Source: Immersiella caudata (lineage: Eukaryota; Ascomycota; Sordariomycetes; Sordariales; Lasiosphaeriaceae). Taken from it: 64,000 nucleotides of DNA. How positions within the stretch are numbered: the stretch's first letter is position 1; every line of letters starts with the position of its first letter. Position numbers and translations under genes: made by a program. The notes beneath the pieces were generated by a model. The model was not told the origin of the DNA. It was given only the letters and a program-made list of their open reading frames with translations, and did not search any database. Location: positions 3,658,001 through 3,722,000 of the forward strand of contig JAULSU010000004.1 in assembly GCA_030512335.1 (NCBI GenBank), written 5' to 3'. Below, one piece after another: positions 1 through 11,164 of this stretch.

Positions 1-437
1 GTGGAGGGGTGTAGGAGGAAAATTGTCACATCCGACCGGGCAACAAAGATGTACGTGGGGGACGCTTGGGATATCGGGATCCTGCTTGGTGATGCAACTG
101 CGGGCACTGCGGAGTTAAGCGTGTGGGGATCAATACCTTGCTTCCCAATATGTTGGCTTAAGTGCATGTCGACCCCACGCAACGTCGCGTCGCGTCCGCC
201 TTCTACCCCACCACATGGCACAGCATGGAGGGCTCCAGCTGCAAGGCGAAAGAGGACCACCATCGCATTGAGAACTCCTCGACAGAATCCACTGTCTAGC
301 TTCAACTTGCGTCGTTAGCGTGGTTAACTCAAGCTCCAGTTTATTGCTACATGAAATTTATGAAGAACGAGAGGACCCACAAACAATCTCCACCAACCGT
401 CAAGCATAAGTCGGTAATTCGAGGTAGGCACGCCGTG
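1..437. other. Left-edge non-coding stretch
   Basis: No reading frame here resembles a known protein and I see no tRNA-like fold. It lies just upstream of the decayed HET gene and may include its former promoter. Confidence 0.4.
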
Positions 438-2563
438 ATGGATTGCAGAATCTGTCGCCTCTTCACAGCGAGAAACAGACGGCCTCTTCATGGAAGTAGC
501 ACTGCTACTTGTATAATTCAAGAGCGAAACAACAACTCGTGCCTCCTCTCGTCCGTGCAGAACGGCTGCTTCGCCGGCAAAGTTCTGAAGGATTGCATCG
601 AGCAGTTTCTTGGGCCCCAGTACGACTTTCTAGTTTGGGGTGTACCAACAACCCGTCTATGGCATAGCACCTGGTTTCCTCAGCCCTAACTAGGGGTCAG
701 GTGGGGTCACTAACTGTCGTGTCCATATTCTCGATCTCGCCCAAACACACAAAGTTGAGATTCAAATTGCAATCCGCCAGTAACCTGGTACTTCCCTTCT
801 CTCTTGTAACCCCATGTCTGGTCGCTGGCGCGCTGACAAGGGATGGCAACTTCAAGTCCCTGGACCCTCTTCCGGAACCATTGCAAAATGCCTTCCCACC
901 AGTGCCCCTGAAGTCCTGATCGAGCTGATCAACTGGGCGCATGAAAAGATCAGCGAATGTCGGGATGTACACACAAAGTGTAACAAAGAGCACAGAGACT
1001 CAGACTTCCTCCCAACCAGGCTTTTAGGCGTTGGCCTCGAAGAAACGAACCTGGACAACGTGAAGGTCAAGGTCATTCAGGCCAACAACAGGCCCCAAGG
1101 AATTGAGACCTACATGACTCTTAGCCATTGCTGGGGGCCTCCGTCATATGTCACGACAAGGCTACCGACTGAAAATCTTGTTGAGTATCAGACCGAAGGC
1201 ATACCTCTCCATCAACTCCCAAGCACTTTTCGCCATGCGGTGCTACTCACTCGGGAGCTTGGCGTACCGTATCTCTGAATCGACTCCCTGCGAATCATCC
1301 AAAATGATACCAAAGACTGGGAGCGTGAGTCGGCCGCCACATGTGCGGTATATGAGAATTCACACCTCACAATAGCTGCCGCATTGTTAACGAGTGCCTA
1401 AGATGGCTTGTTTCCCTTCCTTCCTTGTCCAGAGTTTGCTCGCAGGGCCAGCGGGGTGACTCCACAGGGGGAGCGTTTCGGTCTCTTCGTTCAGTTTAGA
1501 CTGAAACAGTACGAAAAAATGTTTCCCATTGCTCAGCCACGCGTGGGTCTTGCAAGAACGGACTCTATCTCCGAAAACTCTTTTCTTTGCCCAACACGAA
1601 GTGCCCTGGGAATGCAGGACAGAAAAAGCCTGCCAGTGCGGAGATGGCAGCTTCTTCAACCCCTCTTTCAATAGATCCTGGCCAGATCACATCCTCGCCC
1701 AAATGGCAGCAGCAATGACCGCCGACAAAGGTGAGCGGATTAGGTTGTGGCACGAGGTCGTCAAATATTACACATCACTGTAGCTGTCCGTCGAGGGCGA
1801 CCGGCTTCTGGCGATTCAGGGCATCGCAATTGCCCTGAACCGGTTCCGCCAAACGGAATATTCTTCTGGTCTCTGGAGAGGCTCGTTTGCGATTGATCTT
1901 GTTTGGGGAGATCATGTCCAGATCCAGGAGTGGAGACGAACAGAAAACCTTCTTGGTCGTGGATGTCAGTCGACTGGGAGGTCGAGTATCCGGACGAATA
2001 CATATGCCAAATAGCCCGTGACGCTGATCCAAATGAAAAATTCAAGGTCCTTGCATATCCGACAAGCCATGGTGCCACTGAAGGAGGAACCGAGTTTGAT
2101 TTCCCCTTGAAGGTCAAGGGGCTAGTGGTCGCCATTTCGGCCGGTGAGCTTCCTCGCGAAAAGGAGACCATTCAGGACTATTGGTTGGGTTATTTTGTTA
2201 GCCCTGACAGCATGGAATGGAGGGACGAAACCCTTTACTATTTGCGTGTTCTTGTCGGTGACAACGATGAGGTACCCAAGCGTGAATAGGTACCAAGCAC
2301 TTCTGTGTTTGGACGAGGTGAAGCAAAAATATGAGAGAGCTGGGGAAGTTGGGATTTGGCTGCGCAGAGGGCCTTCTGTTAACAAAGGGAAGAGCAAAGA
2401 CCAAGACACAAACGCCAGGGGCCAGAATCTAGTTGGGAGCCAAGATCCAAAGGCAGAGATAGCTTCTATACCTAGACATGTATATTCCCAGGAGGACTCC
2501 CCCCCCGATTGGTTGGCTACGTTGGTCGACGGAGGTCAAGTGATTGAGTTGACCATCATCTAG
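438..2563 (+). pseudogene. Heterokaryon incompatibility (HET) domain protein, decayed
   Basis: HET-domain proteins trigger cell death after fusion of unlike fungal strains. The HET core is recognisable: LSHCWG (around 1123-1140), then FRHAVLLTRELGVPYL, a stop, and IDSLRIIQNDTKDWE up to VYENSHLTIAA (to about 1380). The usual WIDSLCI motif therefore has a stop in place of the Trp (1276-1278). Later family blocks appear in other frames: WVLQERTLSPKTL (from about 1545), then VEGDRLLAIQGIA after a further stop (1781-1783), and PSWSWMSVDWEVEYPDEY (about 1950). A Cys-containing N-terminal stretch (438-690) resembles the front of long HET proteins. At least two stops and several frame changes cannot be explained by introns. 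The family is certain and the inactive state is very likely. The true former ends are approximate. Confidence 0.88.
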
Positions 2564-2838
2564 ATTCCGAATCGGTAATAACGCCACAATCTCAACTATT
2601 TACGTGGTGTGGAAAACGAATTATTTTACACTATTCCATACCTCTCGGCCGGAGAAGCCCATATCTCTTTACCTTTCCAGCAAGCCTTGTTTACTAGGAT
2701 AAAAGGCAGAGAAAGATGCTGCAGATGCCTCTTCGCATTCAGAAACGGCTTCTCAACTCTGTCGATAGGGCTTCTGTCCTTCTCATGGTGGCCAAACTCA
2801 TTTCTCCCACCACGTGCCAGCGCCTACGCAACATCCCC

Positions 2839-3582
2839 TCAACCCCCCTTCACAGCTCTCACAACCGCCTCCCCCACCCCCTTCGCGCTAGCGGGATTCT
2901 GCCCCGTGATTAACTTTCCATCCACCACAACCTTCTCTCCCCATGGTTCGTCCGCCTTGACAAACTTCCCTCCCTCCTGTTTAATCTTATCCTCCAGCAA
3001 AAACGGCATCGCTTTCGTCAGCCCCATAATCTCCTCCTCCGCGTTCGAAAACCCCGTCACCTCCTTGCCTTCGAGCAAATGCTTCCCCCCGCTCAACTTC
3101 ACATTCACAAAGGCGCCAGGACCGTGGCAAACTGCCGCTACTACCTTGCCCTTCTCTGCGAATTCGGCGATTACCTTTTGCGAGGTCTCGTCAACAACGA
3201 GGTCAAACATGGGTCCGTGGCCGCCGGGTACGAAGACGGCATCGAACTCGTCGGCGCGGCCGAGGAAGGTGGAGAGTTTGGCGGTGTTTTCCCAGAGGGA
3301 TTTGTGGTTTTGGAGGAAGGAGGTGGAGGAGGGGTCATCTTTGTACATTTCGATGGAGGCCGGGTCGAGAGGGGCGAGACCGCCGCTGGGGGAGGCGGTT
3401 GTGATGGAGAGGGAGGAGGATGTGAATTCTCGGTGGGGGTGAGCGAATTCAGGCTGGGAGAGGGTTAGAGGGAGGCCAAGGGGGAGTGAGGTGAGTAGAC
3501 TTACGAGGAACCAGCCGGTGGGTTTGCCCGTGTCGCCGAGCTTGTCGTGGGAGGTGAGGATGACGAGGATTTTGGGAGCCAT
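2839..3582 (-). CDS. DJ-1/PfpI (class I glutamine amidotransferase-like) protein, Hsp31 type
   Basis: Predicted 230-residue protein of the DJ-1/Hsp31 group, whose members act as glutathione-independent glyoxalases or protein/sugar deglycases in the cytosol. The nucleophile elbow AVCHGPGA carries the catalytic Cys followed by His, and PEFAHP supplies the expected acidic residue near the N terminus. Two exons: 3582-3505 and 3453-2839. The 51-nt intron (GTAAGT...CCCAG) joins GWFL to PEFAHP, as in relatives. Its length is a multiple of three and it holds no stop, so the unspliced frame stays open. I chose the ATG at 3582 (MAPKILVILTS), because the earlier in-frame ATG adds a Ser/Thr-rich tail outside the fold. 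Exact substrate is unknown. Confidence 0.9.
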   Translation of the reverse strand: MAPKILVILTSHDKLGDTGKPTGWFLVSLLTSLPLGLPLTLSQPEFAHPHREFTSSSLSITTASPSGGLAPLDPASIEMYKDDPSSTSFLQNHKSLWENTAKLSTFLGRADEFDAVFVPGGHGPMFDLVVDETSQKVIAEFAEKGKVVAAVCHGPGAFVNVKLSGGKHLLEGKEVTGFSNAEEEIMGLTKAMPFLLEDKIKQEGGKFVKADEPWGEKVVVDGKLITGQNPASAKGVGEAVVRAVKGG

Positions 3583-4657
3583 GGTAAGAGTTCTTTGTGA
3601 TGAGAGTGTGAAGGTATCCAATTGGTAAGTATCTGACCGGTGTAATGTTTATATGTCGAACATATATCCCTCGCGAGTCAAGAAGCGCAGCCTCTTATAT
3701 CACCCCGCCCTGCCAGCCAAGCTCCAGCGGTCTCCAAAACCCATACCGCAAACGTCATAGAAAGAGGGGGAGTGGTGCGGGGACCTCCTGATTCAATGAT
3801 GAATAAGCTGGACATCTTTCCGGGTGCATTTCCTTCTTGAGAACTTCCGCCGACCTTTCTCATTAATTCCTTTTCGAATGCAACTCCGCATTGATTGGGG
3901 TCGGTTGGAATCGGGGCTGCGGACTCCATTTCGTGCGAGCTTCCGCTGCCAAGACGGCGCCGTGCGCGGAGCCCCGCGGCGTCATGTCGTGGGGTGTGTG
4001 TCTCAGGCGCAGCCCTTGGGATGTTGTGCAGCCAGGCTTGGCGAGACGATCAATCCCCATCAAGGCCAGTGACCAGTCTCCTGGGACATCCATTGAACGA
4101 CTTCACGCACGAGCCATGGTTGTCGCGTTGCATCAGAGCAGCTCGCGTCATTTCTGTACTCGACGCCTCCCAACGCACCATCGCCATGTTTCCTCAGCGA
4201 CCGCCCCCGTGGAATGTGACCTTGGCACCCAAGATCCGAGGCAATTCCGAGCTTGAGATCGGAACAAACAGCAACAAACAGTGCATCCCTTGCGAGCGGC
4301 ACATTTCATGCATACCCTCTATGCCAAACAGTACGCCACATCATCCCTCCCAGCGATGCTTGGGCCATGGGACGTCGCTCAGCGGAAGACAGAGAAGCAG
4401 AAAGATGGATGCTGAATTCACCAAAACACCGATCCCGACCGTTCGTGAGCCCGTGGTATCCTCGTGCTAGGATGCAAAAAATGCAGAAAGATGTCCAAGA
4501 AAGAAGAACCGTTACTCTCCCACGCATACACAGAAACATCATCTATGTCGCTCCTTTTGCCGCAAAATCCCATCATGCCTTCCGGTTCCAGTACCGGTCG
4601 CTCCCTCAACGCCACAAAAGACATTAGAAGCCCTCACGAGGGCCGTATCCAAGAAAT
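3583..4657. other. Intergenic region between two minus-strand genes
   Basis: Contains the DJ-1 gene's upstream region and the 3' flank of the membrane-protein gene. Open frames here are short and overlap on both strands, and none resembles a known protein. Confidence 0.5.
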
Positions 4658-6187
4658 CTACATCCAGACCTGGTTCCGGCTTTGTCTCCTGTTCTGCTGC
4701 CAAAGCGGCCTCCCCCCTGGCGAGCCCGTACCCTCACCCTCTTCAGGGCTGTTAGGACCTGGTTGCCCTTGCCCGTTCCCACTCCCACTGCCCCCTGGCT
4801 GCGCGCTGCTCATGTCGGAGACGTCAGCACCGCTTGAAGTCCCGGTCCCTAACCTCTCGCGGTCTTCATCCTCCTCTCCTATCCGCCCCAGCCCTTTCTG
4901 GTATCCCGCTCCTGGGTCATTCAGGTCTCTCGTCAGCGGTACTTGGTCAGACTCGAGGGGCGCCTTTCCCTTCCTGTCACTATAGGCCTGGGCATATGCG
5001 ACGCCAGCTGGTGCTCCGGTTATTATGACTGGCGTTCCGGCGCCCGCGTACGCAGCGGGAAATTGTCCGGGGTAGTGATAACCCTCGGCGGGTGGATAGG
5101 ATGTGTGCGCGCCAGCGGCTCCGTGATACGCAAAAGGCGAAGGCCCCTTGTTGTTTAGATCTTGGGCCCAAACCGGCACGACTGTCACTGGGGGCGGCCG
5201 AGGTGGTCCACCTGCGCCAGGACCTCCGGGCCCAAAACCCGTCTCGTAAGCATCGCCGGATTGAGGGAGTGGCGCAAAACCGCTTTCCCCAGATGGTTTC
5301 GGTAGGCTGATATATGTCTCGGAGCCCGAAGCGCCGGGTCCCTTCCGTACGTTGCCGCGACGGCGGCGGATGATGAAGATCAACACCGCGCAAAGCGCAA
5401 GGAACACCGAGACGCCGCCGAGAACGCCCCCAACGATTGGGCCGATGCGGTCCCCGCCTGGCGCACCGGCGCCAACCGGTACAGCGGGGCTGGTGGTCGA
5501 GCTGGGTGTGGGCGATGTTTGGGAGCCCTGGCTGGTTTGCGACGTAGGCGTCGTCGTCGTCGTCGTCGTCGTCGAAGTCGAAGAGATGGTCGGCCTCGAT
5601 ACCCTGGTGCCGGTCACAGATACGGAAACGGTGGGGAGAATGAGACCTGTCGCCAGCCCAGTTGCGCTCCCAGCGACTGACGTCCCAAAATCGCTTGTCC
5701 CGCACCCATACTGAGAGTAGCCGCCGTCGAAGACGTTCTTGTAGCAAACGTCCCCGGCACCACAGGTGAACACATGAGGGTTCACACCCGTCTGGGGAGG
5801 ACTGTTGCTGTCGACGCAGCCAGTGAAGACGCCTGAGGTGCACGTCGCTTCACCATTCGGGCAGCAGCCAACGACGTTCAGGTCCTTGTCCACCACGCAA
5901 TGCGACCCGGCGCTGCAGGTTGCTGGCAGATCTGAATTGCCGCCGATGTAGCCGCATATTGTGTTGGTTTCGTCCTGTCGACGGAACAGATCGAAGGGGC
6001 TCCGCGGCGCGGGTGTGGCTACTAGAGGCCACGAGGCGACATTGAAGACATGGTGGGGGATCGTCGCCGTCGGCGGAGGGGTCTGCCTTGGTATTTGCAG
6101 GACGTGGGCTGATGTTAGTTCTAAGATGCTGCTCAAGAGTAGTATGGCGGTCGGCGCCGGCAGGCGCTGGAAAAGGTCGGTTCTCAT
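4658..6187 (-). CDS. Single-pass membrane protein with Cys-rich ectodomain and Ser/Thr-rich stalk
   Basis: Intronless, 509 residues. A signal peptide (residues 1 to about 28) is followed by a Cys-rich ectodomain (about 78-162, with Cys pairs such as CGYIGG, GCCPNG and TCGAGDVC). Next come a Ser/Thr stalk with a run of Thr (about 200-235), one transmembrane helix (about 249-273) closed by RRRR, and a long Gly/Pro-rich cytoplasmic tail. The layout recalls fungal cell-wall stress sensors (Mid2/Wsc-like) and a widespread but uncharacterised filamentous-fungal family. I do not see a canonical WSC domain. Role as a surface sensor or cell-wall protein is inference from architecture only. A run of GTC triplets on the plus strand (around 5547-5570) is the Thr run seen from the other side. 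Confidence 0.82.
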   Translation of the reverse strand: MRTDLFQRLPAPTAILLLSSILELTSAHVLQIPRQTPPPTATIPHHVFNVASWPLVATPAPRSPFDLFRRQDETNTICGYIGGNSDLPATCSAGSHCVVDKDLNVVGCCPNGEATCTSGVFTGCVDSNSPPQTGVNPHVFTCGAGDVCYKNVFDGGYSQYGCGTSDFGTSVAGSATGLATGLILPTVSVSVTGTRVSRPTISSTSTTTTTTTTPTSQTSQGSQTSPTPSSTTSPAVPVGAGAPGGDRIGPIVGGVLGGVSVFLALCAVLIFIIRRRRGNVRKGPGASGSETYISLPKPSGESGFAPLPQSGDAYETGFGPGGPGAGGPPRPPPVTVVPVWAQDLNNKGPSPFAYHGAAGAHTSYPPAEGYHYPGQFPAAYAGAGTPVIITGAPAGVAYAQAYSDRKGKAPLESDQVPLTRDLNDPGAGYQKGLGRIGEEDEDRERLGTGTSSGADVSDMSSAQPGGSGSGNGQGQPGPNSPEEGEGTGSPGGRPLWQQNRRQSRNQVWM

Positions 6188-9100
6188 GATCGTCGAGGCG
6201 AGGAGCCGTGTTGCTGCCGAGACATGCGCTGCGTGTGTTGTGGAAGCCGACTTGCTTCACCACTGGTAGCCCAACGGTGAAGCACAGGGGCTCGTCTTTG
6301 TATAACGTGATCCCAGGTTCGGATTCAGGAACAGGCGACCGGGAGGAAGTTTTTAGATTGGAAACGGGAAGTCGCGATGTGCGAGATGCGATGTTCTAAA
6401 GCAGGAGGAGGAACAAGATCAGCGCCAGAAATGGAACAGGCTCAGTGGGTGGGCAGCGGCAAAATACATTAAACGATGAAGGAAAAGAGTGAGAGGCCGG
6501 GCCAAGCGCGGGATGCAAGTTGGGTGAAGGCTCAGAAGGGGTCTTGAGCTGACGCTGCGGCCAGGCAGGGGGGGATAGTGCCGCTCGCTGCTGTGTTCCT
6601 CTGGCTCGGCGGGGCAAGCGAACCAGGGCGTGCGCAGCAAGGCTGGACACACCGGGGCAGCGGACTGCCGCGCGATGGGGTCAGGAGGCACCTCACCAGC
6701 GGGGGACCCAACGGCCAAGCCCCTCTAGGAGCTCCAACTGGCGCCGCTAGTGATTGACAGCGCGGGAGTTCCAGGTTCCAACTCTTGGGACCGTGAAGCG
6801 TTGCAACCTGGAAGGCTAAAGTCCCCACTAGCCCCAACTTTTGTTCGCCGAGTTTGAGGATGCAGTTTTTGAAACGCGACGGGGAAAGAGCGGATGCGAC
6901 ACCACGGATATGGTCGTGGATGAGCGATGGGAGGGCCGATTGCCAGAAAATCTTCATCGTAAATCTTCCAAGGCCATCCGACTGTTGCGTCTGACAAGTC
7001 GTAGACATTGGGCTTTTTTGGGCTTGGATTAATGCGGTTGTGTCACCGCTCAGCCCAGCAACTGAAAAGGACCACTTGCGACTCTTCCCCTCCACCAACA
7101 ACTTTCCGAGACAGGGGGTCGGCTGTCATCATGTTTGCAAATCCAAGGAGCACACAACCTACAAACAACACCCATGGATCAAGCAAAATGCCTCTACGGC
7201 GACTTTGGACTGCACCAAAGGCAGCCATCACGATGGCGACGCCGTTTCACATGTCTGGTTGACTCCACGCGTGCGACTCGAGGAAGGTGCCCACTGCGGC
7301 TGACAATGGAATCCACCGACGCTGCACACCCAATTCCGACGTTCAGTTTACGAAGCGACACAACGATATCTTCCTCACCTCATTCAAATCCCCTTCCGGC
7401 CGCACGGCATCGGAATATTCTACAAGTCGGAATTCCAGGCCTAGTGGGCATTACCCCGCGATTGGCTTCCACGAACCTTGATGTATCTCATCAAGGCAGT
7501 GTTGCATGGGCTTTACTGGCGTGTCTTTTTATATCGCATTCCCGCCACTCCATTTGTGCTTGGAGAAGTGGCAGTGCACCGCCAAGAATCGGGGCGTTCG
7601 CTTCCGTCCAACCACCACGCAAACTCGCTTCGTCAGTTTTGACGTCCCAAGCCCTGTGGCTTGTTTCCAGCTTATCCTGCCACACGCTGGCATTGATGTC
7701 GACATCGTCATTCTGGGGTGTCTTCAGTTGGTAAACCTGCTGAACGGAGCTTTGGAACGCGCCCACAATTGCCTCGTTCGAAGAGTTCGCTGCTCATAGG
7801 TGTAGACGTCTGGGCATCTGGCAGCAGGTGCTACCGTGGCCGAGCAAACCAAGGAACAGAAGCATCAACGCGAAGCACTCGTTGAACAACATGGCCACCA
7901 CGTTAGATCCGATCCGGGGTGCTATCTTTATGATTCGGCAAATGGCGTTTTTCCAACGAACAAAACTGTAGCCGACCGGGAATGCAAAATACGACATCGG
8001 GGCAGGGCCCCTTTTCCAGGCATTGGTCTGAAACTCAGAGCCCCTTCGCCCATGAAGCCTGGTCCACGGGAAGCAGCCCCAAGCAAGCCACGAGGAAGCC
8101 GCCAGAGAGCCGGTTACCGAAGGTGGTCACCACGATGAGGCTCTCGGAAGCGAGAATGGCTGGTTTTCCGCTCATTTCCCGATTTCTATTCATACGGCTT
8201 ATAACCCACGGTTTCGCCCCGCTCGCTTTGGGTGTTGGTCTCCCGGAGCGTTCCCAGCGTCATTGCCCGATCTCCGATTTAGCTCAACAGGAATTAGCCG
8301 ACGGGAGATCTCCCAACTTCAGCCAGCCCTATTCCCCAAGAGAAATCTCCGGCTGTGATGTCAGCTTACCGGGGTCAACGGTTGCTGCGTATTCGGGGTG
8401 TCACTGCATGTCAGCACTTTGTCTTGCAGATCTCATCTTCTCGAAGCCGAGAGGTGGTCCGTCACAGAAAAACGAGCTAAAGTCGCTTCATCTACATCAA
8501 ACTCGTTTATGCAGGTCCCAACGGACGGAGATATTTCTGGCTGAGCCTCGTCTGAGTGGCGGGTATCGGAGCAGGACGCGGGCTCTGGTGATGCCCTTCA
8601 ACACCAATCTTGACAGAAGATAGGCGGAAGTAAGCTTATCCGCGTCTTGCAGTATCGCCGTCCTTATTGCAGCAGGTTTGCCTGTTCTGGATTCTGCATA
8701 GCATCTGCAAGCCAGCGTTTGCGTCACCAGCAGTGGGGCTCAGTGGTGGAAACCGGGCGAAATACGACGACCACAAGCTCGATTTCGTATCTCACCTTCA
8801 GCGACATCATCGTACTTCAAATCAAGACCCGGGCCATGAGGTACGGGGTCACCGGGAGCCGCTGTGCAACAAGCAAACCAAGGACAGGAGCGGACGCCAT
8901 TCGCTTCTTTAGGACATCATTGCGTTGCTGAGCACCAAGAAGAATCCTGTCGCGTGGCTGTGACAACCGCTTAGCCATAACCCGGATAAGAAAGAAGGTA
9001 AACGACGGGGAATCGGGTGTTGCTTGGGGCCGATGCACATTGTCAGCCAGCCTACACGCCCCCTCCCCCCCTCCCCGCCACTCTTCCGGCGACCCGCATG

Positions 9101-9378
9101 AACCATCCATTCCCCGGAAGATCCTATCAGCTAAGCTGGGAGATGCTTGAACAAGAAGTTCTCGGGATTGGAGCTGAGGCTGGGGCCTAAGGCATGTGAT
9201 TTTATCCAGCGCGCTCTCGGCCCTCCCTTGAGCCTGGGAGAGCCTGGGCATGCGTTCGAGACGCGGTCGACTCCTTGGGACTTGCAGCGCTGACGAAACC
9301 GAGCAAGGTTGAAGTGGAACACAAGTGCTTTCTTGTCGCTATACTGGTATAATCTCCTCGATAACCGCGTCTCCGTCG
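6188..9378. other. 3.2-kb gene-poor intergenic region
   Basis: The longest stretch of the window without a supportable gene. All open frames are short, overlap shadows on both strands, and match no family I recognise. One minus-strand frame (7794-7997) is hydrophobic but has no family signature. The left end holds the upstream region of the membrane-protein gene and the right end the 3' flank of the permease. Confidence 0.45.
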
Positions 9379-11164
9379 TCACGAACCTGCCACAAGTCCA
9401 TCCGACTCCGGTGGCCCTTTATACACTGCGCCATCATCTAGTCAGCATAACATAACCAACAAAGCAAGAGCAGCTGGAACCAGGCAGCAGAAACTCACCT
9501 TTATGCGCGTAAACAAGATACCAGATCCCGCTCAAGACCATGAAACCCACAAAGACGACAATCGCATAGTTCATACTGGCCTCTGTGACAGGCAGCACGG
9601 TTGGCATCGAAAACAACACCAGCTCAAACGCGATCCATAACACGGCAACCGTATTCACAGGCCATCCCACCGTTGGGCCCATGGTCCACTTGGCAGCATT
9701 CACCTCCTTGCGACGGTGCCACATAGAGATGGCAATGGGTATCGCATACGAAACAGCCAGCGACACGACCCCAACAGAGACGAAGGCAAGGAACGCAGAA
9801 GAGGAACCGAGGTTGATCAGGCCCAGAAGCATCTGCACTACGGTGGTGAGAGCCAAGGCAAAGATGGGGGTGTCGTGCTTGGATGAGACGCGACGGAAGA
9901 CGCGAGAGAGCGGGATGGCGTTGTCGCGGGCGAAGGCCCAGGTGCAGCGGGAGGCGGCGACGGTGATGGATACGGAACAGAAGAAGGTGATGATGAGGAT
10001 CAGAATGGTCAGGCCAAGACCGCCAGCGGGGCTGCCCATGACGGCTTGATAGATGTAGGGGAGAGCCTGACCAACGGGAGCGCCGAGGATGTAGTCAAGG
10101 GAGGGCATTGTGGCGCAGATTGGGATGATCTGATGGTAGGTGGCGTCAGTATGTTTTCTGGCGGGTTAGGCTGCGAAGATGGGTTCAAGGTGGGAAAGGC
10201 CTTACGAAGAAGAGGCCAGCAATGCCGCCAACAGGGACGCACAGGGCAATGGCTTTGGGCAGCTTGACGGCAGGGTCGCCACACTCCTCGGCCATTGACG
10301 AAACCATACCAATGGCGGAGAAGGTGTAGGCAGCAGGAAGGATGCCGATGAAGAACGAGAAGCTGCCCCACCCGGACAGGCTGGAGTCGTAGTGGCCCAG
10401 GGTGTCGGCGGGCGAGTTTCTTCCCACCTCGGCCTTGGCTGACAGGCTCACCAGGGTGATGATGATGGCGAGAGCGGTGAAAGCTGCGCAAAAGGTGTCG
10501 ACCATGGGGAGGAGGCGGTTACCGAAGGCAACCACGAGAAAAGTCAGGAGGGTGATGGCGTAGAAGATGAGGAGCAGCTGCCAGGGTTCTATTGCGAACT
10601 CGGGGTGGAACATGGCGACACAGGCTGCGATCAGCGAGGCAAAGCCGAAGTTGACAGACAGGGTGATTGTCCAGTTCCCGATCAGCCATGTCCAGCCTGT
10701 GATGAAGGATAGCAGCGTGCGCACTTTGTGCGGCGCGAGCTGAAACGACCAGTAATAGGGACCGGCCGAGGTTGGATACCGCGATGCCAGCTCCCCTAAC
10801 GAGAGAGCTACGCATTCATCGACAATCAGGACCATGATCCATCCCAGGAACATGGGCAGTTGCCCTCCGCCATAGATGGCACTGATCAACGGGCCGCCGA
10901 ACCCGAAGGGAATCTGGCACACCAACACGTATCAGCCGCCGTCAGCTCTTGAAGGCTTGGATCCTCAAAGGGGAGAGAGTCTCATACCGCAGCGATAGCC
11001 AAAGACTGAAACAGCAGCGTACACATGGATCGGTTACGTCGAAGCTCGGGCTTGTACCCCAAGATGTTGATGACATCGATCTCGGTGTTCGAATCCGACG
11101 CCTGCGCTTCCACCTCGGAGGCTGGATCCCCCACCGGGGGTGCCTTCTTCTCCTCGAAAGCCAT
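9379..11164 (-). CDS. GABA/choline-type amino-acid permease (APC superfamily)
   Basis: Predicted 520-residue plasma-membrane transporter of the fungal GABA-permease branch of the amino acid-polyamine-choline superfamily, about 12 membrane helices. Four exons: 11164-10988, 10913-10206, 10129-9499 and 9425-9379, with introns of 74, 76 and 73 nt, all GT-AG and in correct phase. Diagnostic blocks are IPFGFGGPLISAIYGGG in helix 1, GELASRYPTSAGPYYW, GWTWLIGNW, ASRCTWAFARD, and the terminal YKGPPES typical of these permeases. That last block appears only after removing the third intron. Start taken at MAFEEKK; an in-frame ATG 19 codons upstream is possible. It is divergent from the ammonium transporter, which suggests shared nitrogen control. 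Substrate (GABA, choline or another amine) cannot be told from sequence alone. Confidence 0.93.

Noticed and set aside
2609..3442. 277-codon plus-strand frame
   Set aside because: It is the antisense shadow of the DJ-1/PfpI gene, which has clear catalytic motifs on the other strand.
7794..8623. Possible membrane-protein or HET-like pseudogene in the 6.2-9.4 kb gap
   Set aside because: Only one short hydrophobic frame and no conserved motif in any frame, so a gene call is not supportable.
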